Shown here: one piece after another, positions 10,726 through 25,455 of the stretch | How positions within the stretch are numbered: the first letter of the stretch is position 1 | Layout: the number at the start of each line of letters is the position of its first letter | Source of the DNA: Acanthamoeba castellanii str. Neff | Lineage: Eukaryota > Discosea > Longamoebia > Acanthamoebidae | DNA: 64,000 nucleotides | Reading direction: 5' to 3' | NCBI RefSeq assembly: GCF_000313135.1 | Contig: NW_004457554.1 | Coordinates: 708,082 to 772,081 of the forward strand | Notes under the pieces: generated by a model | What the model was told of the DNA's origin: nothing | What the model saw: only the letters and a program-made list of their open reading frames with translations | The model's database searches: none | Position numbers and translations under genes: made by a program

Positions 10726-11714
10726 ATGCCGCTCTACTTCACGCCTCGTGGTACGGGAACTTGTTAAGGCTTGCCCGACCTTACTCTTTAATCCACTATA
10801 AATGTTTACATTTTAATCCGAATTCTGGCTGTAGACCCCAAGTACCTCATTTACATGGGCAAGGACAAGTACGAGAATGAAGAATTGATTCGATACGGCC
10901 TCCCCGAGGACATCTGGTACAAACATTTTTCTACATTCCGAACGTTGTAATGTTATGAGCATCTCATCTCCAACCATGCTGCTGCCTGATGATGCCACCG
11001 ACTCGCACGCAGGTTCCACGTTGACAACCTCTCGTCTGCCCACGTCTACTTGCGGCTCCCGCGAGGCGAGTCGTGGGAGGAGATCCCCGAGGGCGTCCTC
11101 GAAGACTGCGTGCAGCTCGTCAAGGCCAACTCCATCCAGGGTTCGTCCCTCTTCTCCTCCTTCTACTACTACTACTTCTACTTTCTTCTTCTTTGCCTCA
11201 TCTTTTCTAACTGCAACACACACCACAGGCTGCAAGCTGCCCAACGTGCCGGTCATCTACACGCCCCACTCCAACCTCAAGAAGACGCAGGGCATGGACG
11301 TCGGCCAGGTCGGCTTCAAGAACGACAAGCTGGTCAAGACCGTCAAGGTGGCCAAGCTCAACGCCATTCTGAACCGTCTCAACAAGACCAAGGAGGAGAA
11401 GCAGGTCAACCTCCAGGGTACGCGTTCCTACCTCGCTAGACGTTGATGATGACGATGATGTCGATGTTGATGTTGATGATGGTTGATGGTGTTGATGGTG
11501 GTGGTGTTGTGCAGCGATCTACGATGACAGGATGAGGGAGATGAGGAACGAGAGCACGGCGGCCAAGAAGCAGAAGGCCAAGGAGGAGCGGGAGAATCGC
11601 GAGAAGACGAAGAGGGACGAGGAGGTCCGAACCTATTCCGATCTCCACAGGCACACCGACCTCGCCACCTCCAACGCCGAAGTCAGCGAAGACTACGAAG
11701 ACGAATTCATGTAA
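10726..11714 (+). CDS. CCDC25: Coiled-coil domain-containing protein 25 (NFACT-R family)
   Basis: Five exons (10726-10750, 10835-10916, 11013-11140, 11229-11417, 11515-11714) give 207 residues, essentially the same length as animal CCDC25. The NFACT-R domain is clear: [51 protein letters not shown] and MDVGQVGF. A charged coiled coil with MR, KK and RE repeats follows, and the protein ends DEFM. NFACT-R domains are linked to nucleic acid binding; mammalian CCDC25 has been reported as a membrane DNA sensor, which should not be assumed here. Divergent from the sphingomyelinase-like gene, convergent with the kinase gene (156 bp). Confidence 0.95.
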
Positions 11715-11870
11715 ACCCCATCACACACACACACACACAACCATCATCCACTCACCATCTACCTTCAAGTCGGTCCAACACGCAACGGCTTCGAATCCTT
11801 TTGCCCCGTGTGTGTCGTGTGTGTGTGTCGTGTGTGTGTCGTGTGTTCGTAAGTAATGATGTGTGTCAAG

Positions 11871-14800
11871 CTAAGGTTGGTCCTTGTTGATGGTGGAGGT
11901 GTTGTTGTTGCTGTGGACGAGGGCCTGGCGGGTGGCGGCGCCGTTGGCCTTCTTGCAGAGGAGGCTGAAGGTGAGCCGCTCGTTGCCCGAGATCCAGCCG
12001 GTGCGCGACCGAGTCCCCTTGCTCCCCTTCCAGTAGATCTGCGACACCTTCGACACGATCTCCGAAAACGACGGCCTTCCAGCGCCGACGAAGCACCAAC
12101 ATGTGAGCCGTGCGTGTGCGTGTGTGCGTGTGCTGTGCGATGGTGCGTGTGCGGTGTACCGTTGGTGTGGTCGGCCGCTCCAGCACTTTTCGATGATGCG
12201 GCGGATCTTGCGGAGGATGTGTTGTCTGGCCTCGCTCTCTGCGATTTCGTCGGGCGACTGCTCCAACGCCTGTTCGCCCTCTTCCTGCTCTTCATCCGCT
12301 TCCGCCTGCGCACGCACATCAATAATGAGCATCGTGACGACACGACACGACACGACACGACGGCGTACATAGTTGGGCGAGAGCGGGAAGTGCGAGTCGG
12401 AGTGGTGGTGGATCATGGCCTGCGCCCGCTCCATCATCTTCTCCAGAACCGATTCGGTGATGGGCGAGATCGAAGACGACGAAGCCGACAATGAAGCGGG
12501 CGGCAAGGAAGATGGCGCCGATGATGACGATGACGATGAAGAAGAAGATGACGACGACGAACGTTGGTGGGTAAAGTCGGCCAGTATGGTGAGGAGGCCC
12601 TCCATTTCGTGTTTGCCCACGAAGTCCTTCTTCCTGCGCGCTACTTTGTGCGCCCGCAGCAGCATCTCCTTGACCTCGGCCGGCTGCAGCACGCGACCCG
12701 TCGTCGACGACGACGATGATGAATACAACGGCCCGGGCGAGCGGCTTCGCGGTGACGTGCTCTGCGGTGCAGTCGAGGCCGGGCTGATGGGCGACGGAGC
12801 CGGGAGGGCGAGGTGAAGTTGCTCGGGCGACGGCTTCTTCGATTCTTCCGGTGGTGAAGAAGGGGCTGATGATGGCGATGATGATGACGCGATCGGTGAT
12901 GCTGGTGGATCGCTGGAGGCGGCGGCTGCGGGCGTAGAGGGGCGCTGCGACGATTTGTCGAGGTGAGCGAGCGGCGGGCGGCTGCCCTTGGTCACCAGCC
13001 GCACGATCTCGTCGATGGTGAGGCCCTTGAAGGGCTTGCGCCCGGTGAAGAGCTCGTATAGGAACATCGCGTAGCTGTACACGTCCGACTTCATACTAAA
13101 CGGCTGATTCTCCAACACTTTACGACACCCACGTGGCACACGCACATGACACACGTGACGACACGATACGCGTGAGCTCGAAAAATCAGCTGCCGGTGGT
13201 GAAACGTTTGAGCTTACCTTCGGGAGCGGTGCACGGGAAGTACATCGTGGCATCGCTCGAGGGAGCCTTGGCGCAGTGAGCGACCTTGTACTGCGTGCTC
13301 AGGCCAAAGTCGTTCAGCTTGATCTTCCACGGGTTCGTCTCGAATACCTGCACGGCACCGCATTGCGATGTTGGCGAGTGCGGCGCGGCGCGGTGCGTAC
13401 GGTGCGTACGGTGGGTGTGCGACGTACAAGAATATTTTTACACTTCAAGTCGCAATGGAGAATGCCTGCGCGGTGCAGTTCCTCCATGCCCTTGGCCACC
13501 TTGAGCGCGATCCGCACTTTTTCCTCCAGCGTCAGATTGTGTCGCAGGTCCTTGAGCACCTTGCCCAGATCCGCCATCGGCGCATACTCCTGCGGAGCAC
13601 TATTAGCCGGCTGAGCGACACAGACACAACGCCAAGGCGGAGCGCGACGAGCCAAATCGTACCATGACCACGAGTGTGATGCCAGACACCACGCAGACCC
13701 CATAGTACTTGATACAATACTTGAGCTTGAGAGAACTGTGTGCGTGTGTGCGTGTGCGTGTGTGTGTTGGCAAGATTGTGAGACGCCATATCACACACGA
13801 TACAATGTGAGACGCCACACGACAGGAATGTGGCACGCGCTGATACCTCAAGATGCCGACCTCCTGACAGAACTTGGCGATTGAGCTGACATTCTTCACG
13901 GCCACTGTCTGGCCCTGGTAGGTGCCACGCCACACCACTCCGTGCGCTCCGCGACCCAGCGGCGACGCCGACACATCTGTGGGTCAATCACCGCCAATCA
14001 GCAGCCGATTCACGTATGAGAGCCCCGACCGCCCAGGGGCCGCTGAAATGATATGGGCGGGCCCGCAAGCAAGCAAGCGATCATCATTTACCCAATGCGA
14101 GCTCTTCGATCGGAATGATGGCGAGACCGCCGGCTGCGATGGCCTCTCGGGCGCTGAAGCTGCCCGACAGCGTTCGATTGCGATTGGCCGACGGCGACCC
14201 GGGCGACTCTGTGGTACCACGCGACGACGTTTGGGTCAGCGGAGCTGCAGCGCTGCTACATGGGCCTATTATGGTTACACGCACCGCTGAGCAGGTCGGC
14301 CAGGAAGTGGAGCATGATGGCCTGGTTGCCGGCGTTGTTGAGCTTGTGCAGCGGCGGCTTGAACGGGTTGTCCTTGACGTAGAGGTAGCGCAGGGAGGAC
14401 AGGTGCTCCATCTCGACCGGAAGCGACTCCAGCAGGTTGAGATTGAGCGAGAGCGACGTCAGCGCGTGCGCGGCGACCTGCGGCGATGATGCCCCGTCAT
14501 CGTCCACAGCGTTGTTGTGGCTGGATTGCGGGTGCAGAATGTCGCGGCGGGTGATGACGCTGAGACAGTTCTCGGACAGGTCGAGCTCGGTCAGCGACGG
14601 CAGGAGCAGGGCCGGGTAGCACGACGTGAGCTTGTTGCAGGTGAGGTTGAGCGAGGTGAGGCCCTGGAGGAGGAGGAATTCGTCGGGCAGGCGCGGAATG
14701 CGGTTGTAGGACAGGTTGAGGATCTTGATGTGCCGAAAGTTGGGCTCGTCGACGATCTTCATCGGGAACGAGGTGAAGTTGTTGTGGTGCATCTGGACCT

Positions 14801-15687
14801 CCTCGATGGCCGTCCAGTTCTGATGCCAATCTGGCATTCTGCACGCACGACACGCGTCAACTGGAAGCGTGCGGTGTGTGTCGTGTGTGTGTCGTACGTG
14901 GACATGGCCATGTTGCTCCAGTTGACGGTCTTGACCTGCGGCGCGGACAGCCGCACCCGGCGAAGCTGGGACAGGAACTCGTCCTCGCGGAAGTCCCGGC
15001 TCGCCCGCTTCTGCTGCCGCTGCAGTTCGAGATCCCTCGAATTCGGCCGCGTCTTCTTCGCTCTCGCCCTCTCGTTCTTCCTCGCCATCACGAGCAGGTG
15101 ATGTGCCTCGCGCGGTTCCTCTTCATTCTGACCATCTTCCTTCTCTTCGCTTTCTGATTCCTCTTCTTTCTGCTTCTCGACAACGGGCCTGAGCTCGTCA
15201 CCGCCAGCGACCGCCACCTCGGTGGTCACGTCCATCTCCTGCGCAACCTCATCAGCCCTCGGCTGCAGCTCAGTTGGTGGCGGCGCGACCGCCGCCTGCC
15301 CACTCTCACTGCTCGGCTGCAGATGGGAAAACGTATAGGAGAACGTGGAGCGCATGAGTGCATGAGCTGATGGTGTGCTGTTGGTACAGGGCGTACGTTT
15401 TGATGGAATGGTTCACCGCATGATACGTAGAGCACACAACGAGGCGGCAGACGAGTGCATACGTCGACGTAGTTGGCGCTGTTCAGCTCGGTGACGTGGT
15501 GCTCGGGCAAGACGACAAAGATGCGCGTGATCTCTCGCGCGAATCGGTTCGAGGATTCGGCCAGCAGGCGGTCGAACGTGGGGGCCTTGGCCAAGGGGAA
15601 CACCTTGGCCTCCTTCTGGTGCCCTTCGCCGGTGGGCAGCAGGATCACGCAGGGCCACCGCCTTGGCGGCGCCTCCCCTTCGTCCAT
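11871..15687 (-). CDS. LRR-containing TKL-type protein kinase
   Basis: Eleven exons: 15687-15463, 15316-14898, 14838-14285, 14208-14092, 13976-13847, 13735-13663, 13589-13428, 13347-13218, 13117-12369, 12305-12160, 12075-11871; about 969 residues. The N-terminus may be ubiquitin-like. Residues about 215-400 hold leucine-rich repeats (LNLSYNRIPRLP, LDLSENCLS). The kinase has GRGAHGVVWRG, VAVK (Lys466), HCDLKCKN (Asp553) and NDFGLS (Asp573), so all catalytic residues except the Arg of HRD are present. A Ser/Pro-rich segment of about 260 residues interrupts the C-lobe before CWSGRPHQRPSF. Exon 2 could start upstream of 15316. Substrate unknown; a signalling role is inferred from architecture. 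Confidence 0.88.
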
Positions 15688-15839
15688 AGCAAAATTATTT
15701 TTTGATTTTCTTTTCTGCGTCGACAGAAACTCAACAGAACTCTTCCGCGAACTTGGCCTCCTCTTTTTCGTGTTCTATTTCGTGGCCCTCGCATTCATTC
15801 ATCTTGATAAGATCCACGCATCGATCGAACGTAAAAGAA

Positions 15840-17864
15840 ATGCATCGTTTTTTGGCACAGCCCATCGTGATGACCGATTTCGGCGGTCATGAATCACTGG
15901 GCGAGCTTCTGTCCACGCTATCTCAGCTGGAGGCAACGGTTAATCAGGTACCACCCCCCCCCTTGGTCGTGCTGTGTTCTTTGGCAGGCAAGCAGGTGTG
16001 AGGCTCACCTCCTTGGGTGTTGCTTGCAGGTGCTGTCCCAGATCAGTGGCCGTGTTGAAGAGGAGAAGCAGAAGGTCGACGCCGTCGGCGTGCGCCTGGA
16101 CTCATGCCGCGGCCGCCTGCATGGCCTTGCCCAGGAGCGCTACAACAAGGCCACCGTCGTCACGTATGCGTTTCTTCTTCTTCCTTGTCTTGCCCTGCCT
16201 TGGCCGCCTCAAAACCGCGATTTCTGGCCTGTGCACAGGTCGCCCAGTCGCTATCCTGCCCCGACGCAGCTGCCGCAGCATGAAGTCCTCTTCAGGAGCA
16301 GCCACGTCAGCTCCCCGGTCACGCCTGGCGACAACGCGTTCGGCACCAAAAAGTCGGTCGTGACCGGGCTGCCCCACCTGTCGCTCAAGTCGACCGACCC
16401 CTTCTCGCTGGACGACGCGGTCGGTCTTTGCTTCGACAAGGAACAACAGCCGACCAAGGTACTTCACCCTCCACTCGAATCAGCGCATACCGGCCAGCTA
16501 CACGTGTGCGGTGGTGCAAGCGACTGGACTAACCTCGAGCACACGTGGCGGTGATGTCATCAGAAATCTAACCTGAGGTCGGACGACGTGAAGGTGGACG
16601 CGGCGAGGCTGCACGGCCTGACGTCTGTGAGCGACCTGCTCGTCTTCAGCCCTGGCGACCACCAAAACCGCCGCGCTGCCGCGCCCCTCAAGTCGCGGCA
16701 GCTCAGCCTCGACCAGAAGCTGGGCGCCGCCCCTGCCACCATCTCCGGCGATGTCGCTTGGGTTCGTAGTCAGCCAAGCCACTTAGTTCTTTCTTGGGGC
16801 ACACCCAAGCAGCCAACTTACACTTTACGTGTAAACAGGATATGAACGTTGTTCCGATGGTCGACCTGCGCCACCACCCCGTGATGGCGCCTATCCGGCT
16901 GCGGGCTCCGCGCAACCTGACCGGTCTCTCCATGGTCGCCCAGGACATCGCTTTCGTCGACAAGCAAGAGCGGAGCGAAGATGACGAGATTGATGAGGAT
17001 TTGCCGCTGCCCGAGTTTGCCGACGACAAGTACTTCCCCTCCAAGATCGTGAGGGCTCCCCTCAACAACGGCTCGCGTCAGGCTGTTGGTGCGACCAGCG
17101 ACTTGGTCGCGTCGCCCTCCGCTCAGGCCTTCCCTACTGCCGAGGCTACTGCTGCGGGCGGCGGCGTTGTGCCATTTCCCGCGCCCGAGGTGGTATCCCA
17201 CGCAGCAATCGACCAGCTGCCGGAATTCGACCTCGCCGTGCCGCCCCGCCCGACCACTGTCGACGCGCCCAACAACAACAGGGACGCAGGCCGCGCTCTC
17301 ACCGCCCCTGATGGTGCCCAGCAGCCCGCGGGATGCTGCTTGCTACCGATCCCCCCTGTGCGCCTCTCCTTGTCTCGTTTGCCGTCGTTTCTTTCTTTTG
17401 GTCTGCACCCGAACTGACTTAGTGATTGATGGGCGCAGCCCGTGCCTGACGTCCCGGCTGTGAAACTTCCATTCACGAACGAGTTGATGGAGAGGAGCGC
17501 CGCCTGGGCGCAACGTTTCAGACCGGCGAATGTGCCCCAACCGCCCGTCGCGCCCCCCGCGCCAGCCAATGCCTTGCAGCCCTGCGTGGTGCGCGATGCG
17601 AGAAGTGCTCAGGCTGTGGGCCGCGAGGAGGCCCAGCAGGCAAACAACGACAACGTTGGAGACGAGCAGGTGGTCGAGCTCTCCGTGCCGGACATCCTGA
17701 GGAACGAGTTCGTCAAGAGAGGCGTCGACGTGGCCAACGGCAGGACGCTGGAGGAGGAAGAGGAAGAGGAGGAAGAAGGCGCCGAGTGGGAAGAGAAGGA
17801 CGACGAGTGGCTGCAGCATGAAGTCGATCACGAGGCGGTTGCCAGCATTCGCTCGTTCTTCTAG
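15840..17864 (+). CDS. WASHC1: WASH complex subunit 1
   Basis: Six exons (15840-15947, 16030-16163, 16239-16458, 16564-16761, 16839-17357, 17439-17864) close in phase to 534 residues. The N-terminal WAHD1 helices are followed by ATVVTSPSRYPAP, equivalent to the family's conserved Ser-x-x-Tyr-Pro-Ala-Pro, then VSDLLVFSP and a Pro-rich middle. The C-terminus has a Glu run and acidic Trp residues (EWEEKDDEW), as in Arp2/3-binding acidic tails, followed by 15 more residues. I cannot find a clear WH2 actin-binding motif. WASH drives Arp2/3 actin assembly on endosomes and, in amoebae, vacuole neutralisation and exocytosis. The start ATG is chosen because it begins the conserved helix. Confidence 0.85.
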
Positions 17865-17954
17865 GTTCACGCGTTGGCTCGTGCTCGCCTCCAGCACGAG
17901 AAAAGAAAAACACTTTTGAGTTGCACCAGGCCGAGCTCCATTGCTTGGCTGAAG

Positions 17955-19850
17955 ATGAGCAATGGAGATAATCGCCCGGGCACGGCACCGATCACGGCAC
18001 GATCGGTGTTAATGGGCCACGGCCTCTTCCCATTCGTGCCGGGAATCTTCTTCTTCATCAACTCGGGCACGATGGCGTGCATCAACCCGTTCCTTCCTCT
18101 CTTCTACGAATCAAAGGGACTGGCCAAATGGCAGATCGGGATGATCGCTGGCTTCTTGCCGTTCCTCTCGTTCGTGGCTGGGCCGTGTTGGGGTTTGCTG
18201 GCAGATCGAACGAGACGACACAAGGCCATCATCAACTGCCTCGCGCCGGCGTCGGTCTTCCTCATCGTCTCGCTGTCCTTCATCACCGAGTGGCTCTCAG
18301 GCGCGCCAAATGGTGTCATCTTCTTCGTAATCTTAGCGATTATGTCGATTAATGTGATGTGCACGTCGCCCATCTCGCCCCTCATCAACACGTGCGCCCT
18401 CTACTACCTCGGCCCTCACAACAAGCACGAATTTGGACGCCACAGGTGCTTCCTCATCTCCAATTTGATTAAATCGCTAATTATATATATTATAAATCAA
18501 ATAATTATTTTTACTGCTTTGGGCCAAGGCTGTGGGGTGCAGTGGCGTGGGGCATCGTGGCGTTAATCCTAGGCTACGTGCTGTCCCTCGATGGCAACCC
18601 ATCTTCGTCCTCGATGTGGACGTGGAACATCTACGGCTACTTCCTGGGCATGCTGTGCTTCGTGCTCGCCCTCTACTTCTCGGACGTGCCCATCCCAGAG
18701 AAGAGCAAGAACAAGGAGCCCATCGGCTCCACGCGCGGGCGGCAAGCACCGACCAACGAGGGACTGGATGAAGAAGTGGTGCACGTCGTGGACCACCAGA
18801 AGGAGACCGACCTGCTGGAACTCGAGGCTGCTGATGTCGATGCCACTGGAGCGGTGGGCGACAAGGCTGCCGTAGCTACGGACAGGACTCTGCTGCAGGA
18901 GATTCGCCTTTTGCTATCTTCGCCCAAGGTCTGCGTCTACCTGTTCACCGTGTTCATCATGGGCATGGGCGCAACGCTCATCGGCAGCTTTCTCTTCCTG
19001 TTTCTGCAAGATCTTGGTGGTATGCCTTACTCTTCCTCCTGTTTCTGATCGTGATCGTTGCAACGATCTCAACCTTGCTTCTACTTCTTCCGTCTTCCCT
19101 CGTAGGTGACCAGTTCCTCATGGGTATCACGCTGGCCTGTACTGTCTCGACCGAGATCCCGTTCTTTTTCTTCGCCGGCCGTCTCATCAAAGCTGTGGGC
19201 GTGCACGTTCTGATCTTGACTGCCATGGTACGCTTGCGTCGTTCTCACGAGCGGTGAATGTGTGAATGCTCACGGTCGCTTCGTGTGTGTGTGTGTGTGT
19301 TCCACACGTAGGCTGCCTATGTGGTCCGCTCCCTGGGCTACGCCATGCTGACCTCAGCGTGGTGGGTGCTGCCCCTCGAGTTCCTGCACGGCTTGACTTT
19401 CGGTGCCATGTGGGCCGCCGGCGTGCAACACACTTCCAACATCGCCCCTCGCTCCCTCGAGGCCACTGCGCAGACCGTTTTCGCCGGCCTCTACAATGGT
19501 GCCGGTTCATCGCCCACTGCATTGAGACCGGCTATGCTCACTCACACATCATCGTATCAGGGCTCGGCGGGTTCGTAGGTGCCACGGTCGGCGGGTGGGT
19601 ATACCAGACCTACGGCCCGCGCGCGATGTTCGGCGGCATGGGCGTGGTCGTCTTTTGCACCATGGTGCTCTTCTTCCTCAGCGACCGCGAGAGTGCCGGC
19701 CGTGAGCTGCGCGAGACGCTCGGCGGGTGGTGGCGCAACCGACAAGCGCGCCGGCGTACCACCGACGACACGCTCCAAGGCGAGAACAACACAAACACGG
19801 CTGACTACAGCCGGCTTGCGCTTCTCGAGGCGGACGAAGAGGACGCGTAG
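17955..19850 (+). CDS. MFS transporter (MFSD6-like)
   Basis: Five exons (17955-18445, 18529-19019, 19106-19227, 19312-19498, 19561-19850) give 526 residues. About twelve hydrophobic helices can be drawn, with the MFS loop 2-3 signature GLLADRTRRHK after helix 2 and a long hydrophilic central loop rich in Glu/Asp/Lys (about residues 235-310). The C-lobe contains GGFVGATVGGWVYQ. The overall form matches the MFS_1-like/MFSD6 group, whose substrates are mostly unknown. The second intron could use either of two donors three bases apart (GT at 19017 or 19020); the latter has the better consensus. An in-frame ATG at 17874 exists but adds a non-conserved leader. Confidence 0.85.
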
Positions 19851-20162
19851 GTGAGGTGTACACTATTTTTTTATTATTTATTTTATAATTTTTCGGGACA
19901 ACATTATTTATTAACCACCAGAGCTCCGTTTGGTATTTTTTGCGGACGCTAATTTGGCGACTGTCGCTGCGGCACGTTGGTCTTGTTTGTCGCTGCCGTC
20001 TCCCTTTCGGGTCGCCCCGCTCTCGCCCTCTTCATCTCTGCCTCTGCGATTGAGTGTCGTTTTCTTCTTTCCCTCATCCCTCGCACATTTTGCGCACTTC
20101 ATCTCGTTCATCCGGCACATTTCCTTCATCTCAGCCATTAATCGCAAAATCGTTCCTCGAAA
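19851..20162 (+). promoter_or_regulatory. Upstream region of the elongase gene
   Basis: 312 bp between the transporter stop and the elongase start. The first 60 bp are AT-rich (TTTTTTATTATTTATTTTATAATTT-like) and probably include the transporter poly(A) region. The remainder is pyrimidine-rich (TCTC, TTCATC runs), as expected of a 5' UTR just before the ATG at 20163. A long antisense open frame crosses it but has no family match and opposes the elongase exon. Confidence 0.4.
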
Positions 20163-21002
20163 ATGGACTCTCTCTACGCGCTCCAGAACTACATCAACAC
20201 TTTCTCCTTCCATGAGCTCGGTGCGGCGAACAGCTTCTACGTCCCCCTCACCGGCACGTTCATCTACCTCGCGGTAATTTTCGGCCTGAGGCAAGTCGTG
20301 CAGCGACCGATGAAGCTCCACCTCGTGACTGCCATTCACAACCTCTTCCTCTGCCTGCTCAGCTTGGCGATGGCGGTGGGTATCATCTACAACCTGATCC
20401 CCATCTACCAGTCCAGCGACCTGCTCACGGCCTACTGCGGCAAGGCCGGACCGATCGAGCCCGGCTCCATCGTGCACGATCGCGGAGCGATGAACTTCTG
20501 GTGCGCCGTCTTCTACTTCTCCAAGTACTACGAGATGCTGGACACCGTCCTCCTCGTCCTCAAGAAGCGCCCGCTCACCCTCGTCCACGTCTACCACCAC
20601 TTCATCGTGCCCTACCTCTTCTGGGGCTTCCTCCACACCGAGACTTCCGGCCAGTGGTCCCTCGCTGCCGCCAACAGCCTCGTCCACGTCTTCATGTACT
20701 ACTACTACATGATCACCACCCTCGGCTACACCGTCTGGTGGAAGCAGTACCTCACGATGATGCAGATCGTCCAGTTCTTCTTCGATCTCTTCGTCACCTG
20801 GCCCCACCTCCTCTTCCTCCGGGCCTTCAACATCCACGAGTGCCGCGGCTCGATGAACACCGTCTACTTCGGCCAGACCGTCGGCATCTCCTTCGTCTAC
20901 CTCTTCACCGAGTTCTACGTCAAGTCCTACGGCATCGCCGAGGCTGCCAAGATTAAGGCCGCCACCGAGGAGGCCGCGAGCAGGAAGAGGAAGGAGGCCT
21001 GA
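20163..21002 (+). CDS. ELO family fatty acid elongase
   Basis: A single exon of 279 residues, the usual ELO length. The conserved elements are all present: KYYEMLDTVLLVLKK, the histidine box HVYHH (142-146), NSLVHVFMYYYY and a following aromatic helix. Six to seven membrane helices are visible. The C-terminus ends KRKEA, fitting a KxKxx-type ER retention signal. The enzyme condenses malonyl-CoA with acyl-CoA in the first step of very long chain or polyunsaturated fatty acid elongation at the ER. The histidine box preceded by H-V is of the type found in PUFA elongases, but chain specificity cannot be read with certainty. One of the few intronless genes here. Confidence 0.95.
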   Translation: MDSLYALQNYINTFSFHELGAANSFYVPLTGTFIYLAVIFGLRQVVQRPMKLHLVTAIHNLFLCLLSLAMAVGIIYNLIPIYQSSDLLTAYCGKAGPIEPGSIVHDRGAMNFWCAVFYFSKYYEMLDTVLLVLKKRPLTLVHVYHHFIVPYLFWGFLHTETSGQWSLAAANSLVHVFMYYYYMITTLGYTVWWKQYLTMMQIVQFFFDLFVTWPHLLFLRAFNIHECRGSMNTVYFGQTVGISFVYLFTEFYVKSYGIAEAAKIKAATEEAASRKRKEA

Positions 21003-21507
21003 ATCGTCAACGGAAAGAGGAGAATGTGGTAAATCGAGTTCGCAATGTGATATTTATTTCAATTTTTTGACAGCACATTGCCCTCTTTCTTCTCCATACA
21101 ATGGCAGTTCATCGTCTTTGCGCGATCGATTGAAAGAGATGAACCAAGATCAAAGAAAGTCTTGACTTTCTGTGAAAGGCTCGAATTTCGAGAGAAAGTG
21201 CGAAATTTCGATCGCGTAGGTTGCGAGAAATGATTTTCTTGTGCAGGCCCAGATCATCAAGGATTTGTGCTGAGAGGCGACACAAGGTTTGCGGATACCT
21301 GAAGACAAGCAAACGTATCGTTAGGGGTTTAGGGGGCAGTACATAGAGCATCGAATGCGACGCAAGCACTTCTGGGATCATCGAGTACCATCTAAACGAA
21401 AATAGAAGGCGGGTAGAGATATATCTGCTGATTGCCCGAGCAACGAAAGGCGTATCCCACAAACAGCCAAAATTCTTCAAAACAGATCCAATCGCTCGAA
21501 TCGGCCG
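21003..21507. other. Intergenic, AT-richer, no supported gene
   Basis: 505 bp holding the 3' UTR of the elongase and the 5' region of the ankyrin kinase. The sequence is lower in GC than the exons, with TTTATTTCAATTTTTTGAC near 21051 as a likely 3' end region. An antisense open frame of 134 codons crosses most of it but has no recognisable domain and poor codon bias; I do not call it. Confidence 0.5.
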
Positions 21508-25048
<3,541 letters not shown>

Positions 25049-25455
25049 TGTCGACACTCACCCAGACAGCCCCTGCCCATCATCATAGCTACGTTCTTTC
25101 GAAAGTAAACGTGGTTGTCGCCTTCGACACACAACGCTCGCTTCGACTTTACGCGCCAGGCGCCTCGTGATTCGGCACACAATGCGACACACACAGAGTG
25201 TCGTCGAATGAAGCCTTTGGGCGTGTGGGGCAGGCCAAGGAAAACTCGTGCCCCTGGTGGCTGGCCCTCTGTGGCGCCCGAGAGCTCTATGTCCACGGCC
25301 ACCTGGTTCTCACCTCACTTGAGCGCTCTGGCAGAAGACGCGCGATTGGCCGACCGCCACCACAAAAGGCTGGTCTCCTGGCCTCACAAAAATCACTTCA
25401 TCCTCTTCTTCTTCTTCAAGCAACTACCTACCCACCAACCTACTACTACTAACTC
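25049..25455. other. Intergenic, likely promoter of the lectin gene
   Basis: 407 bp between the kinase stop and the lectin start. It contains an inverted CCAAT-like element (GATTGGCC near 25344) about 110 bp before the ATG, and a pyrimidine-rich stretch followed by ACTACTACTAACTC just before the ATG. No further gene is supported. Confidence 0.4.

Noticed and set aside
19911..20837. Long open frame of about 308 codons on the minus strand over the elongase gene
   Set aside because: It is antisense to a clear ELO exon with strong third-position bias, which creates open antisense frames; it has no domain.
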